Below are positions 35,150 to 46,894 of a DNA stretch of 64,000 nt, piece by piece. Under the pieces are notes generated by a model. That model saw only the letters and a program-made list of their open reading frames with translations. It did not search any database and was not told the DNA's origin. A program made the translations under genes and the position numbers. Source of the stretch: Symsagittifera roscoffensis (taxonomy: Eukaryota; Xenacoelomorpha; Acoela; Convolutidae); NCBI RefSeq assembly GCF_963678635.1, contig NC_087066.1, forward strand, positions 18,661,275 to 18,725,274, written 5' to 3'. The number at the start of each line of letters is the position of its first letter. Position 1 is the first letter of the stretch.

Positions 35150-36075
35150 GCAAAATAAGCAACCCTATAATGGCATGCTGTCAGGACTCCCACATGGTTG
35201 GCGAATTTGTTCTCGAATCATAAATGCTCAAATCTTTTCAGGCTACGAGATACGGCGTTTTTTTGTGATTTTTTCACAAATTTTGAGAAAACTCTTATTA
35301 AAAAGTAATTCACAAAACTTGAAATTCCCAACCCTGTAGTTGGGTAGTGTCAGTAATCTCAAGGATTGCGAATCTTGCCTCCAAATATGACTGCTCAAAT
35401 TTTTGTAGTTTTCGAGATATGACGTATTTCATGATTTAAAATTTTTTTTTGAAAACTTAGATTATAAAAAATTCAAAAAGATTTGAAATTCCCAACCTTG
35501 TTGCTGGGTGCTGTGAGGGTAATCTCTTACTACCCAACATCGTGCGTCCAAATGCGACTGCTCAAATTGCTGGAGTTTCAAGTTGCAAAACTTGCGTCCA
35601 AATGCGACTGTTTAAATGCTCTTAGTTTCGGAGATGAACATTTTAAAAAAAAGACAACAAACGTCACAAGGAACTTAGATATAAAAAAGTTCACAAAATT
35701 TGAAGTACCCATCTCTATGGCGAGGCTCTCTAGTGGCACTCTCTGGGGTTACGAATTTTTCCTCTAAAGGTGATTGCTCAAATCCTTGTAGTTATTGAGA
35801 TGGGACGTTTTTTTGTGATTTTTTTTAAAAAACACTTCTCAGAAAACGTAAACTTAATTTTTTTTCTTTTAAATTTGAAAATCCCAACCCCGTCGTTTTG
35901 GGGCTCTTAGAGTACTCCCAAGAATTGCAAATCTTTCCTCCAAACATGGTTGCTCAAATTTTTGTAGTATTTCAGATATGACTTTTTGTGATTTTTTCAA
36001 AAAGTTTTCAACTTAATTTTTTTTTCAAAACTTGAAGTTCCTAACGCTGCAGTTAGGTGCTATAATGTTTGTGTG
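35150..36075 (+). repeat. Family D tandem array, about 5 units of 165-190 bp
   Basis: Each unit has a block like TTGAAATTCCCAACCCTGTA, then GGTGCTGT or a relative, CCAAATATGACTGCTCAAAT and TTTTCGAGATATGACG, followed by an A/T-rich spacer. Blocks start near 35160, 35325, 35490, 35700, 35880 and 36035. The same unit appears downstream of the second F-box gene (46895-47065 and 47995-48340). Confidence 0.8.
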
Positions 36076-37320
36076 GCCTGAAAATTGATTGGTTGTATTC
36101 GAGCAATTTCATCAGCTTATGCAACATTTTTTAAATGGGAGTATTTGAGTTGGACAGGCAAAATCATCTCAGACATAATAAGTTCAAGAAAGTAAGCCCC
36201 TTTCTTGCGTTTCGAGTTTCATTTTATGACTTTCGAGCGTTTTTTTGACAGACGAGCTTCTTAAAGTAAATTTGAAAATGAAGCTTCGTTTAAGATAGCT
36301 ATATGCTTAAAGCTTATGAAGCTGCGAGTTGACTTCAAATTGAATGTAAAGGACTTCAGTGCGTCAAGTAATCCGAATTATATAAGATTTTTTTACAATG
36401 CGTGAAAGAGATTTTTGGTCAATGTCTTGGTGAATCATTTGTTCCTTCCATGGTGAAGGTCTGTTAAGATGAGGCTGTTTAGAATTATGAGTTAACAGAA
36501 ACTAGCGACTCAATGCAAAACTTTGCGTTCCAGTTGATTATCGCCAGCCATGAAAATATTAGCTAGAAAAAAATAAATGTAAAGTACTGATGGCAGTCGG
36601 TACAACAGTCAAATGAATTTTGAAAAATGCTCAATAAAATACTAAAGCTAAAGTACTCTTAAAACAAAACCTTAACCAAAATCCTTTCCAAATCCAATCT
36701 CGAAATGCAAAGAACTTTACAAATTTTTTGGAAATTTTCACGAAGGCTCCAAAATTAAAAAGGTAATAATTTCAAGAAAGATCGACAATATTACCAAAAA
36801 TTGGCCAATCAACAGCCAAAGTAAATTTCCCGTCTCAATTTTGGAAATCAAAAAACGTAATTAAATTCATTATTCAAAAATTTCAAAGGTTCAAATACAT
36901 GTATTAAAAATTTTATCTGTTCAAGATTGGGATCTGCAGTGATGATACGAGAAACTGAACTCGTGTTGTTATGACGCTTTTTCAACACTTAAAAGTGGAT
37001 ATACGGGTTATTGCTTAGTGGTGGCTTGTGTGCTGCTGTACTATATTAGATTTTATCAAATTGAGTTAAATTACCTTTCAGTTTCGTCAAATTGAGGTAA
37101 ATTCTTCAAGAACTGGGTTTTTGAAAATTAAAAGCATTTTGGTCCAGCAGATTGAATCTGTAAACTTAAATTGTTTTAGATAATATTATTTAAGAAAAAC
37201 AAATTGATTTTTTTTGGTAACTCAAAATGCTTTTTTGGAAATTCAAATTATTGTTTTTAGCATTTCTTGATTTGATTTGATTTTGACAAGGCTTATACAA
37301 TAAGAGAAGTGTAATTATAC
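36076..37320. other. Intergenic stretch, nothing recognised
   Basis: AT-rich with no credible frame, tRNA-like box or repeat that I can match elsewhere. Confidence 0.6.
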
Positions 37321-37324
37321 ATAC

Positions 37325-37790
37325 TAATGCATTTAGGAATGATATTAGGTATTGAGGCACTTCTTGAGGTCAATTCACATATTCATCTTCTAAAAGTTAG
37401 TTAAATTTCGCGGAAAGGGGAAAGGAGAAAATTTCGCGGAAAGGGGAAAGGGGAAAATTCCGCGGAAAGGGGAAAGGGGAAAATTTCGCGGAAAGGGGAA
37501 AGGGGAAAATTTCGCGGAAAGCGGAAAGGCTCGAAAAACCGTAAGTGACTTTCGAAATTGGGTTTTGATTTTTTAGATTTCCCAGCCGAACAAAATGTTT
37601 ACCCGTTGGTCCATTTGTCTTAATTTGGGGTAATTTTGTCAAACATTGTCACTCCTAAATTGTTTCTAAAATTCAAACAGATTCAATCGTACTTTTTTCT
37701 TCGAAATTCGTAAGTTGAAAAGAGTTTTGTCAATTTTTTGGTTTCTTTGTTCTTTATTTATCCAACCTTCTGTTGACTAAATTTTTGTCT
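37325..37790 (+). repeat. Family C copy interrupted by a minisatellite
   Basis: GCATTTAGGAATGATATTAG opens the copy. GTTAGTTAAATTTCGC leads into the minisatellite at 37406-37529. After it the family resumes with CTCGAAAAACCGTAAGTGAC, GATTTCCCAGCCGAA and TTCTTCGAAATTCGTAAGTT. Confidence 0.65.
37406..37529 (+). repeat. 26-bp minisatellite, almost five units
   Basis: The unit reads TTTCGCGGAAAGGGGAAAGG then GGAAAA, with single-base variants (AGAAAA, TTCCGCGG, AAAGCGG). It is purine-rich, with strong strand asymmetry, and built within a family C copy where other copies have AAATTTCACTC. Confidence 0.95.
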
Positions 37791-37859
37791 GACTGCTGAA
37801 AGTTGGGAAGAGTTTTATCTTCGTGATAGTTTTAATAATTTTTTTTTAATTTTCCCACA

Positions 37860-38037
37860 GAAATTCAGGTATCGCAAATAATCATCGCAAGTGGAACGAG
37901 TGATATATATATTTTAATCATCTTAATTGATTGCTTTTTTAAAAAGTTTTTTGGGCCCAAAAATTTTTAAAGTTTTTTGAGTAACTTTAATTTTATTATT
38001 CTATGCTACTTACACAGCTATCGGCTAATCTTGTCCG
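37860..38037 (+). repeat. Family B repeat, short copy
   Basis: TATCGCAAATAATCATCGCA with GAGTGATATATA at one end and CTATGCTACTTACACAGCTA with TCGGCTAATCTTGTC at the other. The middle is strongly shortened. Confidence 0.55.
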
Positions 38038-38187
38038 GGTTCGTTTTTATTTCAAAAGTCTATTATATAATTTTTTCAATCTGATTTGGTGGCACTTTTG
38101 CTATAATCACGATCCGTAGCATTGGAAATTTCGTAACATCTAGTCTCTGCTTTTTTGTGGCTAGTGTTCGAGAATGGTTAAGCCTCT

Positions 38188-38350
38188 GTGGCTGATTGGC
38201 TGTTAGTGCATTAGACTCATAATCTCTAGGTCGCAGCAACGAGCTAGAAATAATTCCAGGCTTTGTTTACTATTTATCCGCTTTACTGAGCTGCTTTTTC
38301 GCTTATGTTCTCGCTTATGTTTGCGAAGTGCAGCTTCCCTCTGTGTATAA
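38188..38350 (+). mobile_element. SINE with a tRNA-Met-like head
   Basis: GGCTGATTGGCTGTTAGTGC followed by ATTAGACTCATAATCTCTAG and GTCGCAG. The anticodon arm with CAT and the A-box are those of elongator tRNA-Met; the T-arm has decayed. The element ends in TTGCGAAGTGCAGCTTCCCT with CTGTGTA, the family A hairpin. The head at 49520-49585 shares the GAGACTCATAGTCTTAAGGT segment. Confidence 0.7.
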
Positions 38351-39550
38351 GTCTGGTTTGGCAGTTTTTTTTATTATCGATTTTGGGGTCATTGCAGGTT
38401 TTTCAAGAAGTTTGTTGGCTAGGTTTGCCCTTGCGATAAGCAAGGTTAATGCAGCCGAGTAATACACTTTTTCCTCCGCATAGAAGTTTGTTTACATAAT
38501 GATACATTTCGAGGCAAGTTCAAAATTTTCAATTTTTTTATGCATCTTATGTGGTTTGCCTATATAGGGCGAGAATTTGCTTTGTTGATGGTAGATGCCT
38601 GATTTTTATGTATGATTGTTTTTTTTTAAACTTAAAATGTTTCTGCTGTTTTTCTGCTTATTTTTTGTGGGCTTTGATTCTGTCGGCTTATTTACCTAAT
38701 TTGTTATTTTTATTTCCTTTCATTTTTTGGTACTGATTCAAGTTTGACACAGCATGTTTGAAAATTTACAATCACTGCATCAACCTTTTTTGAAAAAGTT
38801 AAGAAATTTTTGAATTTTTTTTAAGTTTTTGTTTATGAAATTTGCTCGGTTATTTTCCTCGTTACTTCTTGTGCGGCCGGCTCTTCTAATTTGGGAAAAC
38901 TAATTGTTGTTATGAGTTTATTCGCTATTTTCTTGGTATAATTTTCAATCAACTTTTGTCAAATTATTTTTTCGCTATTTGTTTATAGTTCACTTATTTT
39001 TTTCTCTCGTTCTGTATAGTGTTTTCTATTTGGATTTGAAGTGTAAACAGGTGAACGTACGTGAGATGTTTTTTCTTAATGCCTCTCAAAATTTTGTGAT
39101 TCCGAAAAAAAAACAATAGACGACATTTTTTTTGGTCAGAATTTTTATTTAGGATATTTTTTTGTCTTGGTTTGTTTGGACTTAGTTCAGAGCAACCTTT
39201 TGTTTCATTTCCTCCTGGTATCTGAGTTTTTTTGTTGCTAATCGGTTTGAGTTAATGGCACATCGCTTTTTTGACAAATTCAAAAGATTCTCTACTTTGT
39301 CTGCTTTACATTCTCTACATTTCAAAAAAGCCATGTTAGGATTTTTATGCCCATTTTTCCCGGTTTTGTCGGCAAAGTTACCGCTCGGTAGTTTTTCAAT
39401 CTAGTTTAATGCTTAATGTTGTGTTTCGACACAAGTTTTCATCAAAATTAATTTATTATTGAGCGAAATATACGAAAGTTTATGAAGTAGTTGTCTTTTT
39501 TTTCTCGTTTTTTCTATTTTTTTAACGTTTCGGTGGCTTTTTGTATCGCA
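38351..39550. other. Intergenic stretch, nothing recognised
   Basis: Very T-rich on the plus strand. Short hydrophobic frames there are composition artefacts. Confidence 0.6.
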
Positions 39551-39559
39551 AGTAGCGCG

Positions 39560-39935
39560 AAGCTCAGTTTCGCATCTATGTTCAAATTTGATGTTTTAAT
39601 AGAAATTCTGTAGCTTTTATGAGAACGGATACGATAGGCAAAAGTGTTCTAGAATTTTTCCAGATATACTTTGTTTTCATCTGAAAGTCGTGAAGTTCTT
39701 ATTATTGGTGATTTTTCCTATCTGAACTGAAATTGATTTTTCTTATTCGGTTCAAACTGAAAGATTTTTTGTTAAAATTAGCTGGTGAAACATGACCTTT
39801 ACTCATTGGTTCGAGCAACTTAGTGCGGGTGATTTATCATATATATTTGATCTGAATTGCTACTGGAGCTATCACTCAAATCTCATTATTTCACTCCTTA
39901 TTAATCAACCGTTTGTCACTGCAATAACCTTGATA
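39560..39935 (+). repeat. Left copy of a 376-bp direct repeat: flank plus complete LTR
   Basis: 39560-39705 is flanking sequence (opening AAGCTCAGTTTCGCATCTAT, a family A hairpin remnant). 39706-39935 is the 230-bp 5' LTR of the copia element (TGGTGATTTTTCC ... AATAACCTTGATA). Both parts recur together, in the same order, at 44676-45052. Confidence 0.85.
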
Positions 39936-39949
39936 GGTTATGGGCCCAG
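39936..39949 (+). other. Copia-type primer binding site
   Basis: GGTTATGGGCCCAG directly follows the LTR. It is complementary to the anticodon-loop region of initiator tRNA-Met, the half-tRNA primer mode known for Drosophila copia. Confidence 0.8.
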
Positions 39950-42900
39950 ATGCCCACTCACGAGTGAGAAGTCAAGGTTGACTATTGTTCAAACGAATAA
40001 GAAAAAAACAGATTTGCAGTGGAGTTGTGACAGTGAAAAAATACAACTTGAAATTACAACTGATCAATTAGAGAACTGCGAGAATAGAAGCAGGCCAAAA
40101 CTACTTGGAGATAGACGATTGATCAGACAGAGAAGTGCAAAGATAGAGGCAGGGCAGCACAACTAGTAAAGACAGGCAACTTTGACGACAGAAGCAGGGC
40201 AACACAACTTCTAGCGATAGACAATTCTGACGATAGAAGCAGAGAAACAACAGCGAAGACGGTCAAAAGCTACACGAAGAGGCATTAAGTGAGCACAGCA
40301 GTGGAAGAAGCACTACACGAAGATTGATTTTGAAAAAAAAACTGAAACAAACTGATAAATTTTATGTTTTATTTTAAAAAGTTGCTGATTTATACTCAGT
40401 TTTTGCGGAGGGATAATTTCATTCGTACGCGGTTGCTTGAATCTGACACAAAATCAATCCAAAGAAAACATGGCCATAAAAAGAAGAAGAAACTGATTTC
40501 CCAGAATAAAAAGACGAACTTCTTATTACTTAGTATGAAATCTGAGGAATTTTCTGATGTGTTATTCGCTACTCAGACCGTTAGGTTCGGAATCAGATTT
40601 AGGTAATCGAATGTACTTGCATAGTTATATAAGCGGGCGATATTGATGTTTATGGTATATGATTTTGATATAAGAGAAAACGGGGTCATTGAACTTTACC
40701 TAGGGCAATACTTAGCTTTTTGAATTTTGGATTAAGATTTAATTGTGTACAAAGAAAGTCGGAAATAAGAACTTGGATTAGGAAAGAAATGTCGAAAACT
40801 GATAGGATAGTTTTTTCTGAAAAAGAAGAATATTTTTCCTACTTTGAAAATTAATTCGAGGCACGATTTTTTCACTTGAAATTGAACAAGACTTTAGTTG
40901 AGACAGTTGATTATAGAAATTTTATGCCAAGTTTGTTAAACGGAATGCAAGCAGTGATCAAAAACAAGCTGCGATAGATGAAGGAAAAGAGATTTTTGAA
41001 ATAAAAAAACGGTTGCTTATCTGGTACGAACTTTTGCAGGCTCTAGATAAGAAGTCAGTTTTGTTTTGAAGACCTTACAAAGGCAATGGTAGCAAAGCTT
41101 GTGATGTTTTATGGAAAAGTCTTAGGAGTTTTGAAAGACTCAGGCTGCAAAAACTAATCTCCGACCTTCCAACTTTGAAAAAGAATAGCAATGAAACAGT
41201 GATAGATAATTTGACTAGAGCAGAAGAGATTCAGTATAACTTAGAACAAGTGAACGAAAGAGTGAGTGCCAAAATGTTAATTTCAAATATTTTGAAAGGG
41301 CTTCCTAAACAATTTGAAACTTTTTACTATAGCTAAGTCTAGCAGAGATGAGAAAAGTTTAGATGAGTTGAAAAGAGTTTTAGTGAATTTTGATAGTGAG
41401 AGACAAGTCGTTGAAAAAGAGCATGCTTTTAATAGCGAGAATAGAGTTTGTTTCAAATGTCATAAAAGAGGACATTTGTCGAAACAATGCAGAGAAAACT
41501 TAGGGAGCAGACTAGATAGTGAAGGCAAAGCTCAAAAAATTCAGTGCTATGAGTGCAAGGAGTTTGGACATTGTCAAATATTGCCAAGCAACGAAAAAGT
41601 TCATTAGTAAGACTAAACGAAAACAGCAGAACCTAGCAGGTGAAACGGCTTTTAATAGTTTTCTGAGTGGAGTGTCACCGGGCGACGACTTAGTTGTAGA
41701 CTCTGGAGCTACCAGTAATATCATTAAGGATCGAGACATGTTTGTTAGCTCAGATGAGAACTTCAAAAAATCGGTTAGCAATGCAAATTTCTCTAAGTCA
41801 AAAATTTTAGGGAAAGGTGAAGTTAGATTCAGAGTGAAAGATGAGAAAGGTGAGTTTAAGATGGTTGACCTGAAGGATACTTAGCACATTTCTGAAAACT
41901 CAAGAAATTTGCTGAGTGTATCAAAAATGAAGAAAGCTGGAGCAGAAGTTGTTTTTGGTGCGAGCTCGTTTGTTCTTCTGGGAAATGGTTTAGTTTACCC
42001 ATTAAGAAAGGAAAGTGGTCTCTTTTTATGGGACACTTTTGTAGGAAAAGACGAGTGTTATTTAGTTAGCACATTGGAACAGTGGCATTGCAGGATGGGT
42101 CACAATAACTAAAAAGATTTAAGTCATTTGGAGCAACATGTTGAAGGCATGAAGATAGGTGATTTTAAAATTGAGAATTGTGAAACTTGTGAGCTGAATA
42201 AAGAAAAAAAGAAGACAGTCCCCAAAGATTCTTACGCCAGGGCAACCAGGACGCTAGATTTTGTTCACAGATATTTTAGGTCCTATCGACCCGATAGCAG
42301 AAGATGGACATAGATATTCTATAGGTTTTGTGTACAGTTTTTCTAGATCTAAAAAATTATTTCATGAAGACGAGATATGAGGCTACAGAAAAGTTGGAAA
42401 GGTTCATAGCAGACATAGGAGTCCCTCAGACTTAAGTTTCAGATGGCACAGGAAAGTATATTGGTCAGGATTTTAAGCGAATTTGTAGGAAACAAAAATA
42501 AGAATGGAAACATCGGCTCCTTATACCCCTCAAGAGAACGGAAAGATAGAAAGGGTGTGGGGAACAATTACTCCAATGGCTCGCTGCATGATTTTTGATG
42601 CCAATTTATCGAAAACTTAATTGCCTTATGCTCTTATTATGGCAACTAATCTCAAAAATCTGTGCTTTGATTCCGCTATAAGTAAAACACCCTACGAGTA
42701 TTTGTATGGAGAAAAACCAACCTGAATTTTGTGAAAACTTTTGCGTGTGTAGCGTATAGTTTTGTGGAAAAACAGTTTCGCAAAAAATTAGACCAAAACT
42801 CTAAAAGGGGAATTTTCCTGGGGACATCGGAAAATAGTAAAGTTTATCTGATAGGAATTGAGAGTGAAGGAAAACTCAAAGCGGAAAAGTCTAGAAACGT

Positions 42901-44548
42901 TAGTTGTGACGAATCTAATTTCTTTTTTGAGAAAAAGATAGAAAGTGACGAAGAAGAAAGAGTAGGTGATGTAGTATTTTTGGAGAAGTTCTCAAAAATA
43001 TACTAAAAGCACTAAGGAAGCTTAAGCAGACCCTGACTGACAAGAAGCAATGAAAAAAGAGTTTGATTCATTAGAGAAAAACAAAGTTCGGGAACTAGTT
43101 AGAAATAGAGGAGAGAAGCTTATAAGCAGCAGATGGCATTTTGCTTTGAAGTAAGGACCTAATGGTGAAGTTTCCAGATTTAAGGCTAGGTTTGTTGCTT
43201 AAGTTTTTAGCCAAGTTGATGGAAGGGATTTTCACGAAACGTATTCGCGTACAACCAAGATGTCGACCATAAGAATAGTGCTGAGCTTAGTAGTTCAAAA
43301 TAGGTATGAGTTGAGACAGTTAGACATTAAAGCTGCATACTTAACTGCCAAACTAGATGAAGATATTCTTATGAAGCAACCTGAAGGATGAAGAAGGAAT
43401 ACTTTTAGTTTGTCTTCTGAAGAAAAGTTTGTATGGACTGAAGCAGTCCGATAGAAACTGGCATAGAACTGAGTAATTAGGCTTTGAAAATTCAGTTTTT
43501 GATGAGTGCTTGTTTGTTAGCAGGTTTGAGGGAGAGATAGGTTTAATTTGCTTGTGGGTTGATGATATAGTGGTTTGTGGAGGGGACAAAAATTTCTGTA
43601 GCTGGTTTGAAAACAATATCTCCGAAAAACTTGAGACAAGCGAGATTAGTGATCTTAATTGGTTCTTAGGAATGAAAATTGATTACTCAGTAAAGGAAAG
43701 TAGGATAAGTCAGGAGAAATATGTTGAAAAATTGTTATCAAGATTTAAGATGACCGAAGCAAAACCGATAACAACCCCTGTTGGTGAAAACGAAAAACTG
43801 ACAAAAGAAGATTGTCCTTTAGAAGGTAGCATAGAACATGAAAATACGAAAAAATGTGACTATTGAGGACTTGTTGGTTGTCTAAATTACCTAGCTTTGT
43901 CAAGTAGACCCGACATATGCTTTGCAGCAAAATCTTCTAAGTTCTTTTGTGGAAAACCCAGGTGAAAAGCATTGGAAAGCCGGAAAAAATTGTCTAGGAT
44001 ATCTGCTAGGAACAAAAAGCTTACCTTTAGTATGTAGGAGGGATAAGGCGTTGAATCTTCTTAGCTTTTCGGATGCGGACTGGGCTGAAAATATAGACAA
44101 TAGGAGAAGTACCACAGGATATTGTTTTAAGCTCAGAGACAACTCAGGTGTAATAAGTTGGTCTAGCAGACGTCAGCTTTGTGTATCAACTTCAACAGCC
44201 GAAGCAGAACACAATGCTGTGATCGAAACAGTAAAGTAAGGATTTCATTTCCAGGGTATACTTAGCGAATTAGGCATAATCTGTAATAGATAGGCCTTTG
44301 GAAGTTTTCGTTGATAACCAAGCTTGTATTGCCCTTAGTAAACATTCAATGAACCACGGAAAGACGAAGCATTTTGCCATAAAACTACATTTCCTTCGAG
44401 AGTTAGTTGAACAGAAGAAGGTGACTTTAACCTCTTTACTAACAGCAAACATGCCTGCAGACGCATTGACGAAAAACTTGTGAAGATGCAAAACTGAATT
44501 TTTCCGAGACATTCTACTTGGAACCACCTAATTTGAAAGGCGGGGTAT
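39936..44548 (+). pseudogene. Ty1/copia retrotransposon, internal region, decayed
   Basis: The order of domains is copia-type (integrase before RT). A leader with a roughly 55-bp triplicated segment spans 40130-40260. The gag region (about 40900-41600) holds NETVIDNLTRAEEIQYNLEQ and two zinc knuckles (CFKCHKRGHLSKQC and a second, damaged CYECKEFGHC). The protease has DSGATSNI near 41700. Integrase shows HWHCRMGHNN and CETCELNK (42080-42200). RT has WVDDIVVCGGD near 43555. RNase H has VFVDNQACIALSKH and ends NMPADALTKNL (44300-44480). A purine tract (GAAAGGCGGGG) precedes 44549. Many in-frame stops and frameshifts make it non-functional. Confidence 0.9.
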
Positions 44549-44671
44549 TGGTGATTTTTCCTAACTTAACTAGACTTGATCTTTCTTGTTCGGTTCAAAC
44601 TGAAAAATCACTTCCCGTTTTTTGTTAAAACTAGCTAGTGAAACATGACCTTTAGTCATTGGTTCGAGCAT
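44549..44671 (+). mobile_element. Truncated 3' LTR of the copia element
   Basis: Starts TGGTGATTTTTCC right after the purine tract and follows the 5' LTR to ATTGGTTCGAGCA, then breaks off after about 120 bp. Beyond 44676 the sequence is the element's own left flank again. Confidence 0.8.
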
Positions 44672-44675
44672 GACT

Positions 44676-45052
44676 AAGCTCAGTTTCGCATCTATGTTCA
44701 AATTTGATGTTTTAATAAAAAATTCTGTAGCTTTTATGAGAACGGATACGATAGGCAAAAGTGTTCTAGAATTTTTCCAGATATACTTTGTTTTCATCTG
44801 AAAGTCGTGAAGTTCTTATTATTGGTGATTTTTCCTAGCTGAACTGGAATTGATTTTTCTTTTTCGGTTCAAACTGAAAGATTTTTTGTTAAAATTAGCT
44901 GGTGAAACATGAACTTTACTCATTGGTTCGAGCAATTTAGTGCGGGTGATTTATCATAAATATTTGATCTGAATTGCTACTGGAACTATCACTCAAATCA
45001 CATTAATTCACTCCTTATTAATCAACCGTTTGTTGCTGCAATAACCTTGTTA
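44676..45052 (+). repeat. Right copy of the 376-bp repeat: left flank plus solo LTR
   Basis: 44676-44822 copies 39560-39705 nearly exactly, and 44823-45052 is a complete LTR of the same length as 39706-39935, with no internal element attached. It ends 80 bp before the second F-box gene. Confidence 0.85.
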
Positions 45053-45131
45053 CTTATTTGAGAAAAACTAAGCAGCACATAGCGGACCTTCACAACTTAA
45101 ATGCAAAAACTAATTTTTTTTTCAGCCTGTA

Positions 45132-46577
45132 ATGTTGGACCAACAAAGTGGTGCATATTTGAGCAAATGTTTGAGTATCTGTCATCTGCCTCTACATATT
45201 ATTGAGAAGATATGTAAAGACTTGATTGAATCGGATAGACCGGTGAAGTATTTCGGACAAGGGATAGCATGTGTATTGAATTTAAGAGCAACCTGCTCCT
45301 ATTTGGATCAATTGATAAGAAGTCTTCCTCTCCAAATCAGTTTCGTTATAGCAACAAGTGATATCCCCATTTCTGAAAATGATAAAATTTTTAAATTCAT
45401 GCAGGAAATCAGCCAAAATTTTAATTGGAAAATTGATCGGTTACAAATTTATCAACATCATTTACGAGGCAGCCTATGTGACCGTGTTTCTGTTTTCACT
45501 GAAAATTACGCAGACATATTTTCAGGTAGTTTACATAGTGTAGAGTTGAATTACATTTCAAATATATCTGATGCAGATGCAGTCTTGAATCATCTTCGAC
45601 AGTTTGCGCTCAATACTCAAACGATTGTTGAGATAAGATGTCAATCTGCTAACTGGCCTAAACAGCACCGAATGTCTGGTCTCTGTGCTGAATATGTTCG
45701 ACTGCTTACGATTGAGCTATCATATAATTTTGGTTTAAAACTTGATGTATTAGTTCAAAGTTTCGTCAACTTAACGGATTTGAGGCTTCATTGTAACGTA
45801 AACGTTAATTTGCATGGTTTATTGCCGCTTAAATTTTTGGAGAACTTGGTGATCCGAGATTATGCAGAAATTGACGAGGCGGCTTCAGTTGGAGTTGTTT
45901 TAAGTGTTCTTAAAAGTTTTGAATTTGATTTGGGCGAGTTTAAGCGAGAATATAAACCAATCGAAGATATGAGTTTTATTAAAAATCATTTTCCAAGTTT
46001 GTTGAAAACCAGGATATGGAAATCTGGGCTTTGGTATGACAACGGTTCGGTTTTTAATCTTCCAGATTTGTGCAAGTCTCTTTGCTTACACAGAACAGCT
46101 CTGCTCACGAGTCTCGGAAATTGTTGCATAGAGAATTTATGCTTGTATTTTGGAGATCTGATTGAAAACATTGAAGACTCAAAGTTTTCAGCTCTTGATC
46201 TTAAAGTGCTTATCTTCGGTAAGTTTTACTACGCAGACGTTCATCAAATTTTAATCAACCTTTTAGAACTTCTGAAATTTCAACCAAATTTAGAGTATTT
46301 GAAATTTGATGTTACGGACAGTAAACTTGAAGATGAAGCTGATATTGAGCGTATTCGTTTGTGGCTCTTTGACAATTTTTTGTTCTTCAAACTTCATAAA
46401 AGCTTAAAGGCGATTATAATCGGAAATTTAGTTTTGAGTTTTACGCACTCAAGTATCTGGCAGAAAGAGTGGGTTTTCATGTCAAATTTCGACTTGACGC
46501 ATAATAATTATCCGGTACAGTTAAAGCCCAGGAATCCAGTTTTTATCGACATTGCTTCGAAGTTAAACTTTAAATGA
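45132..46577 (+). CDS. F-box protein with degenerate leucine-rich repeats
   Basis: Intact 481-residue frame in one exon. Residues 19-62 (LPLHIIEKICKDLIESDRPV ... LNLRATCSYLDQLI) form an F-box, the segment that binds Skp1 in SCF ubiquitin ligases. The rest has leucine-rich, weakly repeated segments (SFVNLTDLRLHCNV, LPLKFLENLVIRDYA, KFQPNLEYLKFDV), likely the substrate-binding part. A TTTTTTTTTCAG acceptor ends at 45125, just 6 nt before the ATG. It is a paralogue of 33176-35084, with the most conserved parts being the F-box and the C-terminal IWQKEWVFMSNFD and NPVFIDIASK. Lineage-specific expansion of such genes is common in invertebrates. The substrate cannot be inferred. Confidence 0.8.
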   Translation: MLDQQSGAYLSKCLSICHLPLHIIEKICKDLIESDRPVKYFGQGIACVLNLRATCSYLDQLIRSLPLQISFVIATSDIPISENDKIFKFMQEISQNFNWKIDRLQIYQHHLRGSLCDRVSVFTENYADIFSGSLHSVELNYISNISDADAVLNHLRQFALNTQTIVEIRCQSANWPKQHRMSGLCAEYVRLLTIELSYNFGLKLDVLVQSFVNLTDLRLHCNVNVNLHGLLPLKFLENLVIRDYAEIDEAASVGVVLSVLKSFEFDLGEFKREYKPIEDMSFIKNHFPSLLKTRIWKSGLWYDNGSVFNLPDLCKSLCLHRTALLTSLGNCCIENLCLYFGDLIENIEDSKFSALDLKVLIFGKFYYADVHQILINLLELLKFQPNLEYLKFDVTDSKLEDEADIERIRLWLFDNFLFFKLHKSLKAIIIGNLVLSFTHSSIWQKEWVFMSNFDLTHNNYPVQLKPRNPVFIDIASKLNFK

Positions 46578-46894
46578 ATCAGTCATTCTTTTTTTAAAAC
46601 TTGTTATTAATCAAAGTAGCTTTAAATGTTTTTTAAATTCATTGCAATACTCTAAGTACGTTTTCAATTGAATACATTCTCAATAGTTCAAGTTCAGTTA
46701 GTATTTTTAAAAGTATTCTTTATTTTGAAAAATCTCTAGATTATTTATTTGGCTTTTCACTTGACACGCGTTTAAGAAGTCACAATGTTGGTCTTTTAGA
46801 AAGCCAAAACGTTGCAAGGATTGAATTGTTCGTTCAAGTCGACGTTTTAAAATCTGTTGGAGCGCGAAAGCCTTAACTCTACGTTTTTCCTATC

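Noticed and set aside
35483-35767. 94-codon plus-strand frame
   Set aside because: Lies wholly within the family D tandem array and is not conserved between units.
37406-37529. Regular 26-bp repeats suggesting a CRISPR array
   Set aside because: No unique spacers, eukaryotic context; it is a minisatellite.
38188-38260. tRNA-Met gene (anticodon CAT)
   Set aside because: T-arm and acceptor do not pair; it is the head of a SINE with a family A tail.
38551-38736. Another hydrophobic small frame
   Set aside because: Same composition artefact in T-rich intergenic DNA.
39792-40166. 124-codon plus-strand frame
   Set aside because: It spans the 5' LTR end, primer site and leader of the copia element, so it is not a gene.
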